A stretch of 64,000 nucleotides of DNA from Halorubrum rutilum. Lineage in GTDB: Archaea > Halobacteriota > Halobacteria > Halobacteriales > Haloferacaceae. Position 1 is the first letter of the stretch; each line of letters begins with the position of its first letter. Below, piece by piece: positions 27,795 to 37,330 of the stretch. The stretch is from the NCBI RefSeq assembly GCF_024494565.1, contig NZ_JANHDN010000007.1:140497-204496 (forward strand). The letters are read 5' to 3'. The translations under genes were made by a program, and so were the position numbers. Under the pieces are notes generated by a model. It was not told where the DNA came from. It saw only the letters and a program-made list of their open reading frames with translations, and ran no database searches.

Positions 27795-29789
27795 CTACTC
27801 GCCCGTCGCCTTCTGCTGGATCTCCTCGACGATCTCCGGGTTCCGGAGCGTGCTCGTGTTCCCGAGCTCCTTGCCGTCGGCGATGTTCTCCAGCAGGCGG
27901 CGCATGATCTTCCCCGAGCGCGTCTTCGGCAGGTCGGGAGTGAACACGACCTGCTCCGGCCGGGCGATCGGGCCGATGGCGTCCTCGACGCCCGCGACGA
28001 TCGCGTCGCGGAGCTCGTCGGTGCCCTCGTAGCCGTCCTCGGTCGTCACGTACGCGTAGACGGCCTCGCCCTTGATGTCGTGGTCGCCGCCGACGACGGC
28101 CGCCTCCGCGACGCCCTCGACGCCGACGATGGCGGACTCGATCTCCATCGTCCCCAGCCGGTGGCCGGAGACGTTGAGCACGTCGTCCACGCGACCGAGG
28201 ACGGTGATGTAGCCGTCCTCGTCGATCTTCGCGCCGTCCTCCGGGAAGTACACCCAGTCCTCGGGGTCGTCGCTGTCGGTGTCGGAGTACTCCGCCCAGT
28301 ACTCCTCGATGTAGCGCTCGTCGTTGTTGTACAGCGTCCGGAGCATGCCGGGCCACGGCTTCTGTACCGTGAGGTAGCCGGCCTTCCCGGGCTCTACCTC
28401 GTCGCCGAGGGTGTCGAGGATCTGGACGTCGAGGCCGGGCAGCGGCGGTCCCGCCGCCCCCGGCTTCATGTCCTTGATCCCGGGCAGCGTCGTCACCATC
28501 ATCCCGCCGGTCTCGGTCTGCCACCACGTGTCGACGATGGGGCACTCCTCGTTCCCGATGTGCTGGTAGTACCACTTCCACGCCCGCGGGTTGATCGGCT
28601 CGCCGACCGTGCCGAGCAGCCGCAGCGAGGAGAGGTCGTGGCGGTCGGGGTACTCCTCGCCCCACTTCATGAACGCGCGGATGGCCGTGGGCGCCGTGTA
28701 CAGCTGGGTCGCCTCGTGCTCCTCGACGATCTCCCACAGGCGGTCCTGTTCGGGGTGATCGGGCGTCCCCTCGTACATCATCGTCGTCGTCCCGAGCGCG
28801 AGCGGCCCGTAGACGATGTAGGAGTGCCCCGTGATCCAGCCGATGTCGGCCGAACAGAAGTACGTGTCGTCCGGCTTGATGTCGAGGACCGACTGCGAGG
28901 TCCACGACACCCACGAGAGGTAGCCGCCGGTCGTGTGTTTCACGCCCTTCGGCTCCCCCGTCGTCCCCGAGGTGTACATGAGGAACAGCATGTCCTCGGC
29001 GTCGCGGGTGACCGGCTCGACCGCCGCGCCCTCGTGGTCCGCGACGAGGTCGCCGTAGTCGAGCTGGTCGTCGCCGAGCTCGTGGCCGAAGTCGTCGCCG
29101 TTCGGGCCGAGCCGGTCGACGACGACGGTCGTGGTGTCGTGGTCGACGCCGGAGAGCCCCTCGTTCGCCTTGTCGAGGTGGTCGAGGGGGTCGCCGCGCC
29201 GGTAGTAGCCGTCGCAGGTGACGAGGTACTCCGAGTCCGCGGAGTTCATCCGCGTCGCGAGCGCGTCCGCCGAGAAGCCGGCGAAGACGACGCTGTGGGG
29301 CGCACCGATGCGGGCGCACGCCAGCATCGCGATCGGCAGCTCCGGGATCATCGGCATGTACATCGTCACGACGTCGTCCTCCTCGACGCCCTGCTCGCGG
29401 AGCGCGGCCGCGAACTCGTTCACCTCGCGGTGGAGCTCCGCGTACGTGTACGTGCGATCGTCTTCGTCGACCGGCTCGCCGACCCATTCGATCGCGGCCT
29501 CGTCGCCGCGCTCGTCGAGGTGGCGATCGAGGCAGTTGGCCGACGCGTTCAGTTCGCCGCCGGTGAACCACTCGTAGAAGGGCGGGTCGCTGTCGTCCAG
29601 CACCTGGTCGTAGTCGGACTCCCAGTCGAGGAGGTCGGCCGCGGCCTCCCAGCACTCCGGCCAGTTCTCGTCGAACTCCTCGTAGATCTCGGGGTCGGAG
29701 ACGTTGGCCTGCGCCGAGAACGACTCGGACGGCTCGAACACCTCCTGCTCCTCCAGTCTCGCTTCCAGTTGACCGTCACCCTCTGTCAT
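27795..29789 (-). CDS. acs: Acetyl-CoA synthetase (AMP-forming)
   Basis: This 664-residue ANL-superfamily enzyme has the AMP-binding P-loop (FLMYTSGTTGEPKGV), VDTWWQTETGGMM, and the C-terminal PKTRSGKIMRRLL with the catalytic and acetylatable Lys. It makes acetyl-CoA from acetate, ATP and CoA. The ATG at 29789 is supported by a TATA box 29-35 bp upstream. It lies between the symporter operon and a Bat-type regulator, with a second paralog 2.4 kb further upstream. Confidence 0.96.
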   Translation of the reverse strand: MTEGDGQLEARLEEQEVFEPSESFSAQANVSDPEIYEEFDENWPECWEAAADLLDWESDYDQVLDDSDPPFYEWFTGGELNASANCLDRHLDERGDEAAIEWVGEPVDEDDRTYTYAELHREVNEFAAALREQGVEEDDVVTMYMPMIPELPIAMLACARIGAPHSVVFAGFSADALATRMNSADSEYLVTCDGYYRRGDPLDHLDKANEGLSGVDHDTTTVVVDRLGPNGDDFGHELGDDQLDYGDLVADHEGAAVEPVTRDAEDMLFLMYTSGTTGEPKGVKHTTGGYLSWVSWTSQSVLDIKPDDTYFCSADIGWITGHSYIVYGPLALGTTTMMYEGTPDHPEQDRLWEIVEEHEATQLYTAPTAIRAFMKWGEEYPDRHDLSSLRLLGTVGEPINPRAWKWYYQHIGNEECPIVDTWWQTETGGMMVTTLPGIKDMKPGAAGPPLPGLDVQILDTLGDEVEPGKAGYLTVQKPWPGMLRTLYNNDERYIEEYWAEYSDTDSDDPEDWVYFPEDGAKIDEDGYITVLGRVDDVLNVSGHRLGTMEIESAIVGVEGVAEAAVVGGDHDIKGEAVYAYVTTEDGYEGTDELRDAIVAGVEDAIGPIARPEQVVFTPDLPKTRSGKIMRRLLENIADGKELGNTSTLRNPEIVEEIQQKATGE

Positions 29790-29817
29790 GGTACGGTCGT
29801 ATCCAACCGATCTCGCC

Positions 29818-29824
29818 ATATAAA
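29818..29824 (-). promoter_or_regulatory. TATA box of acs
   Basis: The minus strand reads TTTATAT, 29-35 bp before the acs start, fitting a leaderless transcript. Confidence 0.65.
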
Positions 29825-29933
29825 CGCTGGCGCTAAATACGAAAAATCGTGACGGATTCGCGGCGCCGCTCGCGGCCGTCTCGGGTCCGGATCGGGCGCC
29901 GCGGCACCCGCGCCGGGAGGCCCGGATCCGGCT

Positions 29934-31718
29934 TCAGGGCCGCTCCCGGTCGTCCCGCTCGAAGAGGCCGTCGAGGAGCGCGCGCTGGGCCTTCCGGAGG
30001 TGGTTGTGGAACGTCGGGGAGGAGACGTCCATCGCGTCGGCGACCTCCTCGGCCGTGCTCTCCCGGGGCCAGTCGAAGTAGCCGCCGTGGTACGCGGCCG
30101 ACAGCGCGGCCCACTGGCGGTCGGTGAACCGCTCCGCGACCCCCTCGCGGAACGAGGACTCGGAGCGCGACGACCGGGCGACGGACTCCTTGCTCGCGAG
30201 CCGGGCGTCGTCGAAGGCCGCCCGGAGCCCGTCGGCCACCGGCCTGACGTCGGCGCCCTCGGGCAGATCGGCGACGACTCGCACGCGGCCGTCCTCCGCG
30301 GTCGCGTCGCGGACGGTCGCGCCGTGCTCCGTGAGCGTTCGCACCGCCGACCCGCCCTCGACGCGCACGGACACCGCGCAGCCGTCCTCTCTGGTCTCGA
30401 TCACCCGCAGGTCGGAGACGCCGTCGGCGTCGTCGACGACGTCGGCGACGCCCTGCGGCCTCGCCCCGGCGGCGGAGAGGTACAGCCGAGAGGCCTCGTC
30501 GGTGACGCCGACGGTGGAGTCGAGCTCGATCCGACAGCCGAGGGCGTCGCTCGCGAGGGCGAGGAAGGCCCCGTCGTCTGCGGTGTGGAACTCGACCTCG
30601 GTGACGGCGTCGGAGTGGAGGAGGTCCCGCCACCGGCCGGCCGTCACCGCCCAACCGAGACACCGGCCGAGCGCGACCAGCTCCCGCCGCTCGGCCGTCG
30701 AGACGGGCGTTCCGTCGGCGGCGACGACGCAGAGCGCGCCGTGCGTCACGTCCCGGTAGCTCGCCGGGACGGCGATCCCCGGTCGCCCGTCGGCGGTCGG
30801 CTCGCCGTCCGTCAGGACCGGGTCGCCCGCCTCGATCGCGTCGAGCCACGGGCCCTCCCGCGTGACGCCGCGGTCGACGAGGACCTCCCGCTCGACGCCC
30901 GCGGCGCCGACGACCTCCGTCCGGCCGCCGTCGGTCGACCCGCGGACCACCCACGCCTCGGCCCACCGATCCGACTCGGCCAGCCGCTCCGGGACGGTCG
31001 CGAGCGGCGAACTCCGGTCCTCGCCGTCGGCGAGGGCCTCGAACCCGCCGAGCGCGGTCGGCTCTCCCCCGTCCGGGTCGCCGGTCGCCTCGGCGCTCTC
31101 GGCGGTCCCCGCCCCTCCGGCGGTCCCCGCCCCTCCGGCGGCCCCGCCGGTCCCGACGGCCCCGGCGGCGGCGAACGCCTCGGCGATCTCCCGCCCGTCG
31201 AGCGGGCCGAGGAACTCGTCCAGCGTCCCCATCGTCTCCCACCCCCCGGCCTCGCGCACGGCGTGGGGATCGACGCCGCGGTCGACGAGCAGCCGGCGCG
31301 CGAAGGCGCGGCGGAGGTCGCGGGGCGTGACGTCGGCCGGGACCGCGCCGCCGCTCCGCGCCGCCGCCCGCTCGGCGGTCCCGCTCACGATCATCTGGAC
31401 GCGGCGGGGCGAGACGCCGACGAACGGCTCTCCCGCGCCGAGCCCCTCGCTCTCGGCGTACCGTCGGAGCTCGGCCGCCAGCGAGGCCGGGACGGCGGTC
31501 TCGCGGTCGATCGTCTCCCCCGTGTCGTCGGCCGGGACCGCGAGGAGACACACCTCCGAGGCGACCCCCGGGCCCCGGAGGTGCCGCGGCGCGACGCGGG
31601 GTATCTCGGCGGTCCGCAGCCCGGCCTCGCCGGCGAGTCGAACCGCGACCGCGGCGCGGTACGTCTCGGCGGCGGCCACGAGCGCGTCGTACGCGTCGGC
31701 GTCGAGCTCGGTGACCAT
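29934..31718 (-). CDS. Bat-type regulator: recombinase-like domain, GAF-like domain and HTH-10 domain
   Basis: The 594-residue protein has three parts. Residues 1-170 resemble the tyrosine-recombinase fold (RAAVAVRLAGEAGLRTAEIPR; VTPRDLRRAFARRLLVDRGVDPHAVREAGGWETMGTLDEFL), but the late His is Trp and the nucleophile Tyr is Phe, so it should bind rather than cut DNA. A GAF-like domain follows after an A/G linker (about 250-370). The C-terminus has the bacterio-opsin-activator HTH (FTDRQWAALSAAYHGGYFDWPRESTAEEVADAMDVSSPTFHNHLRKAQ). It lies between the two acs genes and is the best candidate for their regulator. The linker holds two perfect 18-bp repeats (31101-31136). Confidence 0.88.
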   Translation of the reverse strand: MVTELDADAYDALVAAAETYRAAVAVRLAGEAGLRTAEIPRVAPRHLRGPGVASEVCLLAVPADDTGETIDRETAVPASLAAELRRYAESEGLGAGEPFVGVSPRRVQMIVSGTAERAAARSGGAVPADVTPRDLRRAFARRLLVDRGVDPHAVREAGGWETMGTLDEFLGPLDGREIAEAFAAAGAVGTGGAAGGAGTAGGAGTAESAEATGDPDGGEPTALGGFEALADGEDRSSPLATVPERLAESDRWAEAWVVRGSTDGGRTEVVGAAGVEREVLVDRGVTREGPWLDAIEAGDPVLTDGEPTADGRPGIAVPASYRDVTHGALCVVAADGTPVSTAERRELVALGRCLGWAVTAGRWRDLLHSDAVTEVEFHTADDGAFLALASDALGCRIELDSTVGVTDEASRLYLSAAGARPQGVADVVDDADGVSDLRVIETREDGCAVSVRVEGGSAVRTLTEHGATVRDATAEDGRVRVVADLPEGADVRPVADGLRAAFDDARLASKESVARSSRSESSFREGVAERFTDRQWAALSAAYHGGYFDWPRESTAEEVADAMDVSSPTFHNHLRKAQRALLDGLFERDDRERP

Positions 31719-31909
31719 CGGTTTCGTAAATACATAGAAACCCGAAGCAAAAGAGTTCCGCCCGTCTCCACTCAAACGGCTCTAAAGCTAATATACTCTC
31801 GACGGACCCGGAAAAACGGTGTTGAGCGGGTAATCCCGACCGCGTTCTGTTTCGGTTTTCGAATTATTTACGAAACGAGCTTCGCTCCGCCGGGGCGAGG
31901 ACGACCCCC

Positions 31910-32146
31910 TCAGACGCCGTCGGCGATCCCCCAGGCGACGTGGTCCCACAGCCGCTCGTACGCGTAGTACGTCGCGGTCTTGACGACGTTGGCCACGAGT
32001 CCGATGTTCACGGCGGCGCCCGCGTCTCCGACGACCGCCCACGCCACGAGCACCGTGATCGCGACCATGAGCGCGCGGTAGCAGAGGGTCTTCGCGACCG
32101 CTCGCTTCCGGTCGTGAAGCGCGGAGCGGGAGACGAGCGTTCCCAT
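31910..32146 (-). CDS. DUF2061 small membrane protein
   Basis: The 78-residue protein matches DUF2061: HDRKRAVAKTLCYRALMVAITVLVAWAVVGDAGAAVNIGLVANVVKTATYYAYERLWDHVAWG. Two membrane helices flank a short loop, and the YxxERLWxxxxWG end is typical. Function is unknown. The ATG at 32146 has a GCTTAAGAAA-type TATA region 21-30 bp upstream. Confidence 0.88.
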   Translation of the reverse strand: MGTLVSRSALHDRKRAVAKTLCYRALMVAITVLVAWAVVGDAGAAVNIGLVANVVKTATYYAYERLWDHVAWGIADGV

Positions 32147-32218
32147 ACCGACGGGTCGGACGCGACGCTTAAGAAACCCATAGACGTTTCTAACTATCTT
32201 CAAAGAAACTATTTGTGG

Positions 32219-34177
32219 TTACTCCTCGCGAACCGACGACTCGATCTCGCCGACGACCTCGGGGTTCCGGAGCGCGCTGACGTCGCCGAACTCCTCGCCC
32301 CGGGCGATGTCCTCCAGCAGGCGGCGCATGATCTTCCCCGAGCGCGTCTTCGGGAGGTCCGGGGTGAACACGGTCCGGTCCGCGCGGGCGAGGTCGCCGA
32401 CGGAGCGGGCCAGCTCGTCGCCGATCGCCGCCCTGAGGGCCTCGTCCGGCTCGACGTCGCTCCGGGTCGTCACGTAGGCGACGATGTCGCCGTCGCCGTC
32501 GCCGACGACCGCGGCCTCCGTGACGCCCTCGACGCCGACGATCGCCGACTCCAGCTCGGCGGTGTTGAACCGCCGCGCCCGCACGTTGATCACGTCGTCG
32601 ACGCGACCGAGAATGGTTACGTAGCCGTCCTCGTCGACGGTCGCGCCGTCGCCGGTGCGGTAGCGCCAGCCGTCCTCGGCCTCGACCCAGTACTCGCGGC
32701 GGTAGCGCTCGTCGCCCTCGCGGAGCCCGCGCAGCATGCCGGGCCACGGCGAGTCGATCGTGAGGTACCCCGGTTCGCCCGGGTCGACCGGCTCCCCGTC
32801 CTCGTCGACGACGCGCGCGTCGATGCCGGGCAGCGGCGGGCCGACCTTCCCCGGTTTCATCGGCGTGACCCCCGGCAGCGTCGCGAGCGCGATGGCGCCC
32901 GTCTCGGTCTGCCACCACGTGTCGACGACCGGGGCCTCGCTCCCGCCGACGTGCTCGCGGTACCAGCGCCACGCCTTCGGGGTGATCGACTCCCCGACAG
33001 TGCCCAGCAGGCGGATCGACGAGAGGTCGTGGCGGTCGGGGTACTCCGCGCCCCACTTCATGAACGACCGGATCGCGGTGGGGGAGGTGTAGAAGACGCT
33101 GACCGCGTTGCGCTCGATCAGGTCCCAGACGCGGTCGCGGTCCGGGTAGTCCGGGGACCCCTCGTAGAGGACGGTCGTGGTCCCGACCGACAGCGGACCG
33201 TACACGCCGTAGGAGTGGCCGGTGATCCACCCGATGTCGGCGGCGCACCAGTAGGTGTCCTCGGGTCTGACATCGAGGACGTTCCGGGTGGTCCACGCGA
33301 CGTGCGCGAGGTAGCCGCCGGTCGCGTGCTCGACGCCCTTCGGGCGCCCCGTGGTCCCGGAGGTGTACATGACGAAGAGGAGGTCGGTGGCGTCGCGCGC
33401 GACCGGGTCGACCGTCTCGCCGTCGTGCGCGTCGACGAGCGGCTCGTACCCGTGCTCGTCGTCGCCGAGCGACACGTCGAGCGCGTCCCCGAGCCGGTCG
33501 ACGACGACCGTCGCCGCGAGGTCGGCGTCGGCCCGGAGCCGGGCGTTGTCCGCCTTCGACTTCTGGTTGAACGCGTCCTCCCGGCGGTAGTAGCCGTCGC
33601 AGGTGATCAGGTACGACGAGTCGGCCGCGTCGAGCCGCGTCGCCAGCGCCTCCGCCGAGAGCCCCGCGAAGACGACGTTGTGTGGCGCGCCGATCCGGGC
33701 GCACGCCAGCATCGCGATCGGCAGCTCCGGGACCATCGGGAGGTACAGCGTCACCACGTCGTCCTCCGCGACGCCGAGCTCCCGCAGCCCGGCCGCGAGC
33801 GCGTTCACCTCGCGGTGGAGGTCGCGGTACGTGTACGATCGCCGCTCGCCGCGCTTGCCGAACCACCGGATCGCGAGCTGGTTCCCGCGCTCGTCGAGGT
33901 GCCGATCGACGCAGTTGGCCGCGGCGTTGAGCCGGCCGTCCGGGAACCACTCGTAGAAGGGCGGATCGCCGTCGTCGAGCACCGTCTCGTACGGGCGCTC
34001 CCAGTCGAGGAGGTCGGCGGCCCGGCGCCAGGCCGCCGGCCCCTCGGCCGCGAACGCGTCGTACACCCCCTCATCGCTCGCGACGGCCCGCTCGCTGAAC
34101 CCGGTCGGCGGCTCGACCGCGTCGTCGTCGGCGACGAGTCGGTCCCGCCGTCGGCCGTCGACTCCGGCGTCGTCCAT
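32219..34177 (-). CDS. Acetyl-CoA synthetase paralog (AMP-forming acyl-CoA synthetase)
   Basis: The 652-residue protein is a full ANL ligase close to the acs at 27795-29789. Shared parts include FVMYTSGTTGRPKGVEHATGGYL, VDTWWQTETGAIAL and PKTRSGKIMRRLLEDIARG with the catalytic Lys. It differs in its N-terminal 40 residues and shorter acidic loops. It may prefer acetate or another short acid such as propionate; sequence alone does not decide. The ATG at 34177 has a TATA box (TGTATACTT, 34202-34210) at the leaderless distance. A second copy near the first suggests duplication with distinct control. Confidence 0.92.
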   Translation of the reverse strand: MDDAGVDGRRRDRLVADDDAVEPPTGFSERAVASDEGVYDAFAAEGPAAWRRAADLLDWERPYETVLDDGDPPFYEWFPDGRLNAAANCVDRHLDERGNQLAIRWFGKRGERRSYTYRDLHREVNALAAGLRELGVAEDDVVTLYLPMVPELPIAMLACARIGAPHNVVFAGLSAEALATRLDAADSSYLITCDGYYRREDAFNQKSKADNARLRADADLAATVVVDRLGDALDVSLGDDEHGYEPLVDAHDGETVDPVARDATDLLFVMYTSGTTGRPKGVEHATGGYLAHVAWTTRNVLDVRPEDTYWCAADIGWITGHSYGVYGPLSVGTTTVLYEGSPDYPDRDRVWDLIERNAVSVFYTSPTAIRSFMKWGAEYPDRHDLSSIRLLGTVGESITPKAWRWYREHVGGSEAPVVDTWWQTETGAIALATLPGVTPMKPGKVGPPLPGIDARVVDEDGEPVDPGEPGYLTIDSPWPGMLRGLREGDERYRREYWVEAEDGWRYRTGDGATVDEDGYVTILGRVDDVINVRARRFNTAELESAIVGVEGVTEAAVVGDGDGDIVAYVTTRSDVEPDEALRAAIGDELARSVGDLARADRTVFTPDLPKTRSGKIMRRLLEDIARGEEFGDVSALRNPEVVGEIESSVREE

Positions 34178-34201
34178 GGTATCCGTTCGCAAGTGAAGGA
34201 A

Positions 34202-34210
34202 TGTATACTT
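34202..34210 (-). promoter_or_regulatory. TATA box of the second acetyl-CoA synthetase gene
   Basis: The minus strand reads AAGTATACA, 25-33 bp before the ATG at 34177. The core GTATAC is palindromic. Confidence 0.55.
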
Positions 34211-34270
34211 TGTCCGAAACCCCGGGAGATGAGAGGGGCCGACCGGGGGAGGGGGGCGCCGCCGAGTCGT

Positions 34271-35626
34271 CTACGTCGACTCCGCGGGCGCGAGCCCCGC
34301 CGCCTTCGACCGGGCGCGGGCCACGACCGAGGGCTTGGCCTCGAAGTCGACGGTCACCTGGTCGCTCGCGTACGACTCCTCGTCGACGTGGCCGTGGTCG
34401 TGGATCCACGAGACGAGGCTCATCGCCTCGTCGGAGACGGGAAGGACGAGCCGCTCGCGCTCCCAGTCGGGGAGCTCGGCCTCGACGCGGTCGCGCAGCT
34501 CCGCGACGCCCGCGCCCGTCTTCGCCGAGACGGCGACCGGGTCCGGCGCGACGCCCGAGAGCGCGCCGCGCTTGTCGGCGAGCTCGCCGGGCGCGAGCCG
34601 GTCGACCTTGTTGAACACCGTGACGACGGGGGCCTCGTTGCGCTCGTAGAGGGTGTCGTGGCTCGTGACGAGCTTCTCGCGCATCGCCTCGACAGGCTCG
34701 CTCGCGTCGACGACGAGCAGCACGAGGTCGGCGCGGTAGACGGAGTCGAGCGTCGACTCGAACGACTCCACGAGCCAGTGGGGCAGGTCCGCGATGAACC
34801 CGACCGTGTCGGTGAGCAGGACGTCGCGCTTCTCCATCTCGGCGCGGCGCGTGGTGGTGCCGAGCGTGGTGAACAGCATGTCCTGCGACTCGGCGGTGGT
34901 GTCGAGGTCGGGGTGGCGGTCGGCGTTCTCGTCGACGTCGATCTCGGCCGCGAGCCGGCGCATCAGCGTCGATTTCCCGGCGTTGGTGTACCCCGCGAGC
35001 GCGACCAGGTCGAAGCCGGAGTCGCGGCGCTGCTCGCGGCGCGCCTCCTCCTTCTCCGCGATCGACTCCAGCTCGTCGCGGATCTCGGAGATCTGGCGTT
35101 TGATGTCGCGCTCGACGCTCTCGTCGTACTCGCCGAGCCCCATGAACCCGGGGCGCTCGTCGCGCTTCGCGAGGCTCGCCTTCGCCTCGGCGCGCGGGAG
35201 CTCGTACCGGAGCTCGGCGAGCTCGACCTGCAGCTGCGCCTTCCGGGTGTTGGCGCGCTGGCCGAAGATCTCGAGGATGAGCGTGAACCGGTCGATCACC
35301 TCGACGCCCTCGGGGAGCTTCCCGCCGACGTTGAACGTCTGGTAGGGCCCCACGTCGTTGTCGACGATGACGGCGCCGGCGTCGGTCCGGCGGACGAGCT
35401 CGCGCAGCTCCGCGACCTTCCCCTCGCCGAACATGAACGCGGCGTCCTCGGTGCGGGTCTGCGAGAGCTCGCCGACGACCTCGTACCCCGCGGCCGCGGC
35501 GAGCTGGCGGATCTCGGCCAGGTCGGCGTCGCCGGCGTCGACGCGCTTGGCGACGACCGCCCGCCGCTCTCGGGGGACCGATTCGGCGTCCGCGTCGGCG
35601 TCCGCGCCCTCGACGCTCCCCGTCAT
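34271..35626 (-). CDS. hflX: GTPase HflX
   Basis: The 451-residue protein has the HflX N-terminal domain (AAAGYEVVGELSQTR...FGEGKVAELRELVRRTDAGAVIVDNDVGPYQTFNV), a coiled linker (AELRYELPRAEAKASLAKRDERPGFMGLGEYDESVERDIKRQI) and a G domain. G1 is GYTNAGKST, G3 is DTVGFI and G4 is NKVD. HflX proteins bind the large ribosomal subunit and can split stalled ribosomes. Its start overlaps the stop of the DUF2209 gene by 4 bp. Confidence 0.95.
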   Translation of the reverse strand: MTGSVEGADADADAESVPRERRAVVAKRVDAGDADLAEIRQLAAAAGYEVVGELSQTRTEDAAFMFGEGKVAELRELVRRTDAGAVIVDNDVGPYQTFNVGGKLPEGVEVIDRFTLILEIFGQRANTRKAQLQVELAELRYELPRAEAKASLAKRDERPGFMGLGEYDESVERDIKRQISEIRDELESIAEKEEARREQRRDSGFDLVALAGYTNAGKSTLMRRLAAEIDVDENADRHPDLDTTAESQDMLFTTLGTTTRRAEMEKRDVLLTDTVGFIADLPHWLVESFESTLDSVYRADLVLLVVDASEPVEAMREKLVTSHDTLYERNEAPVVTVFNKVDRLAPGELADKRGALSGVAPDPVAVSAKTGAGVAELRDRVEAELPDWERERLVLPVSDEAMSLVSWIHDHGHVDEESYASDQVTVDFEAKPSVVARARSKAAGLAPAEST

Positions 35627-36039
35627 AAGAGGAGGTCTCGGGCGGCGTACGCGGCGTGGTGTGCTGCCTGCACTGTTTCGCGCTCCCCTATGCTCTCGAC
35701 GTATTTAAACTCGGGTCGGAAGCTCGGCCCGACCCGCTCGGCCGGCTCCTCGTAGAACTCGCCGTGCTCCGCGACGATCGGGCCGTCCGGCGGCTCCGGC
35801 AAGTTCCCGACCGCGGTCGCCACGAGCTCGAGCGTCGCGTCGAGCGAGGGCCCCTCGCGCGCGGCGGCGAACCCCGTCCCCTCGACCGACCGGATCCGGG
35901 TCGAGTCGATCCGGGCGCGGACCGCGGCCGCGACCATCAGGTACTCGCCGTCCTCCTCGTGGCGGCCGCTGATGTCGACGCCGACGACCTCAGGGACGGG
36001 CGCCGGCCACCTCGGTTCGCCTGGACCGCGACGCCGCAC
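35623..36039 (-). CDS. DUF2209-like conserved protein
   Basis: The 138-residue form starts at a GTG at 36039 and soon reaches VVGVDISGRHEEDGEYLMVAAAVRA, an RNase H-like opening strand with an invariant-looking Asp. It continues GNLPEPPDGPIVAEHGEFYEEPAERVGP and ends ESIGERETVQAAHHAAYAARDLLL. This matches my memory of euryarchaeal DUF2209. The function is unknown, but the VDISGR strand suggests a ribonuclease H-type or resolvase-like fold. No ATG lies near the conserved start, so the start is uncertain. It overlaps hflX by 4 bp. Confidence 0.75.
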   Translation of the reverse strand: MRRRGPGEPRWPAPVPEVVGVDISGRHEEDGEYLMVAAAVRARIDSTRIRSVEGTGFAAAREGPSLDATLELVATAVGNLPEPPDGPIVAEHGEFYEEPAERVGPSFRPEFKYVESIGERETVQAAHHAAYAARDLLL

Positions 36040-36169
36040 CGGTCGATATCGGTTCCATGGCCCCGCGTACGTCGCCCGCCGAGTTGAACGTTTCCGTGGC
36101 GTGCGCGCCGGTCGGGCGACTCCGGGCCGCGGACGGACGCCTCCCCGAGCTGACGGCACCGCCGCCCCC

Positions 36170-37219
36170 TCAGGCCGACAGCGCCGCGACCGCGTCGCCG
36201 ATCCGGTCGACCGCCTCCTCGACGTCGTCCGCGTGGACGTCGAGGTGGGTCGTGAACCGCGTCGTGTGCTCGTCGAACTCGACGCAACCGACGCCGGCCG
36301 CCTTGCAGGCCTCCACGAGGTCGGCGGCCGGAATCTCGGCCTCGTCGGAGTGCGCGACGACGATGTTGGTGTCCGGCGCGGGCGCGTTCACCCCGTCGAG
36401 CGCGTCGAGCCCGGCGGCGAGCCGCTCGGCGTTCGCGTGGTCCTCGGCGAGCCGGTCGACGTTCTCCAAGGCGAGGAGGCCGGGCGCGGCGATCATCCCG
36501 GCCTGTCGCATCCCGCCGCCGAACAGCTTCCGGACGCGGCGCGCCTCCTCGATGAACCCCTCGTCGCCGGCGAGGACCGAGCCGACCGGCGCGCCGAGCC
36601 CCTTCGAGAGGCAGAAGGTGACGCTGTCGACCGGGTCGACGATCGCGCTCGCGTCGACGCCGAGCGCGACCGCGGCGTTGAACAGGCGGGCGCCGTCGAG
36701 GTGGACCGGCACGCCGGCGTCGCGGGCGACGTCGGCGGCCGCGGCGATCCCCTCGACGGGGACCGCGACCCCACCGCGGTAGTTGTGGGTGTTCTCCAGC
36801 GACAGGAGGCCGGTGCCGGGGCGGTGGAGGTCCTCGCTCACGAGCCCCTCGCGCACCTCCTCCGGGGTCGGGACGCAGCGTTCGCCGGCGTCGACCGTCC
36901 GTGTCTGCGCGCCGGAGAGCTTCGCCGCGCCGGCGAGCTCCCACCGGTAGATGTGCGACTCGCGCTCCAGGAGGAGCTCCTCGCCCGGCTCCGTGTGGAC
37001 GTGGACGGCGATCTGGTTCGCCATCGTCCCGGAGGGGACGTAGAGGGCGGCCTCGGCGCCGACCGCCTCGGCGGCGCGGCGCTCCAGCTCGTTGACGGTC
37101 GGGTCGTCGCGGTACACGTCGTCGCCGACCTCGGCGGTCGCGGCCGCCTCGCGCATCTCGGCCGACGGCGCGGTGACGGTGTCGGATCGCAGGTCGATGG
37201 TGTCCTCGTCGATGTCCAT
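36170..37219 (-). CDS. ltaE: Low-specificity L-threonine aldolase
   Basis: This 349-residue fold-type I PLP enzyme shows [98 protein letters not shown] and [17 protein letters not shown] with the PLP Lys. It cleaves L-threonine or allo-threonine to glycine and acetaldehyde. It is divergent from the M32 carboxypeptidase, 111 bp away. Confidence 0.94.
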   Translation of the reverse strand: MDIDEDTIDLRSDTVTAPSAEMREAAATAEVGDDVYRDDPTVNELERRAAEAVGAEAALYVPSGTMANQIAVHVHTEPGEELLLERESHIYRWELAGAAKLSGAQTRTVDAGERCVPTPEEVREGLVSEDLHRPGTGLLSLENTHNYRGGVAVPVEGIAAAADVARDAGVPVHLDGARLFNAAVALGVDASAIVDPVDSVTFCLSKGLGAPVGSVLAGDEGFIEEARRVRKLFGGGMRQAGMIAAPGLLALENVDRLAEDHANAERLAAGLDALDGVNAPAPDTNIVVAHSDEAEIPAADLVEACKAAGVGCVEFDEHTTRFTTHLDVHADDVEEAVDRIGDAVAALSA

Positions 37220-37330
37220 CCGTTGCCGGCGGTTCGGCGGCCGGCCGGAAATAGGTCGCGCTCGGGGGCGGGCCGCTCCGAGGAGTCCGTGTTCGGTCCC
37301 TTCTTAACCGACGCGGCCGATCCATGGCGT

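Noticed and set aside
31940..35755. A 1271-codon plus-strand open frame
   Set aside because: It runs antisense across DUF2061, acs2 and hflX and shows only low-complexity R/V/D-rich sequence.
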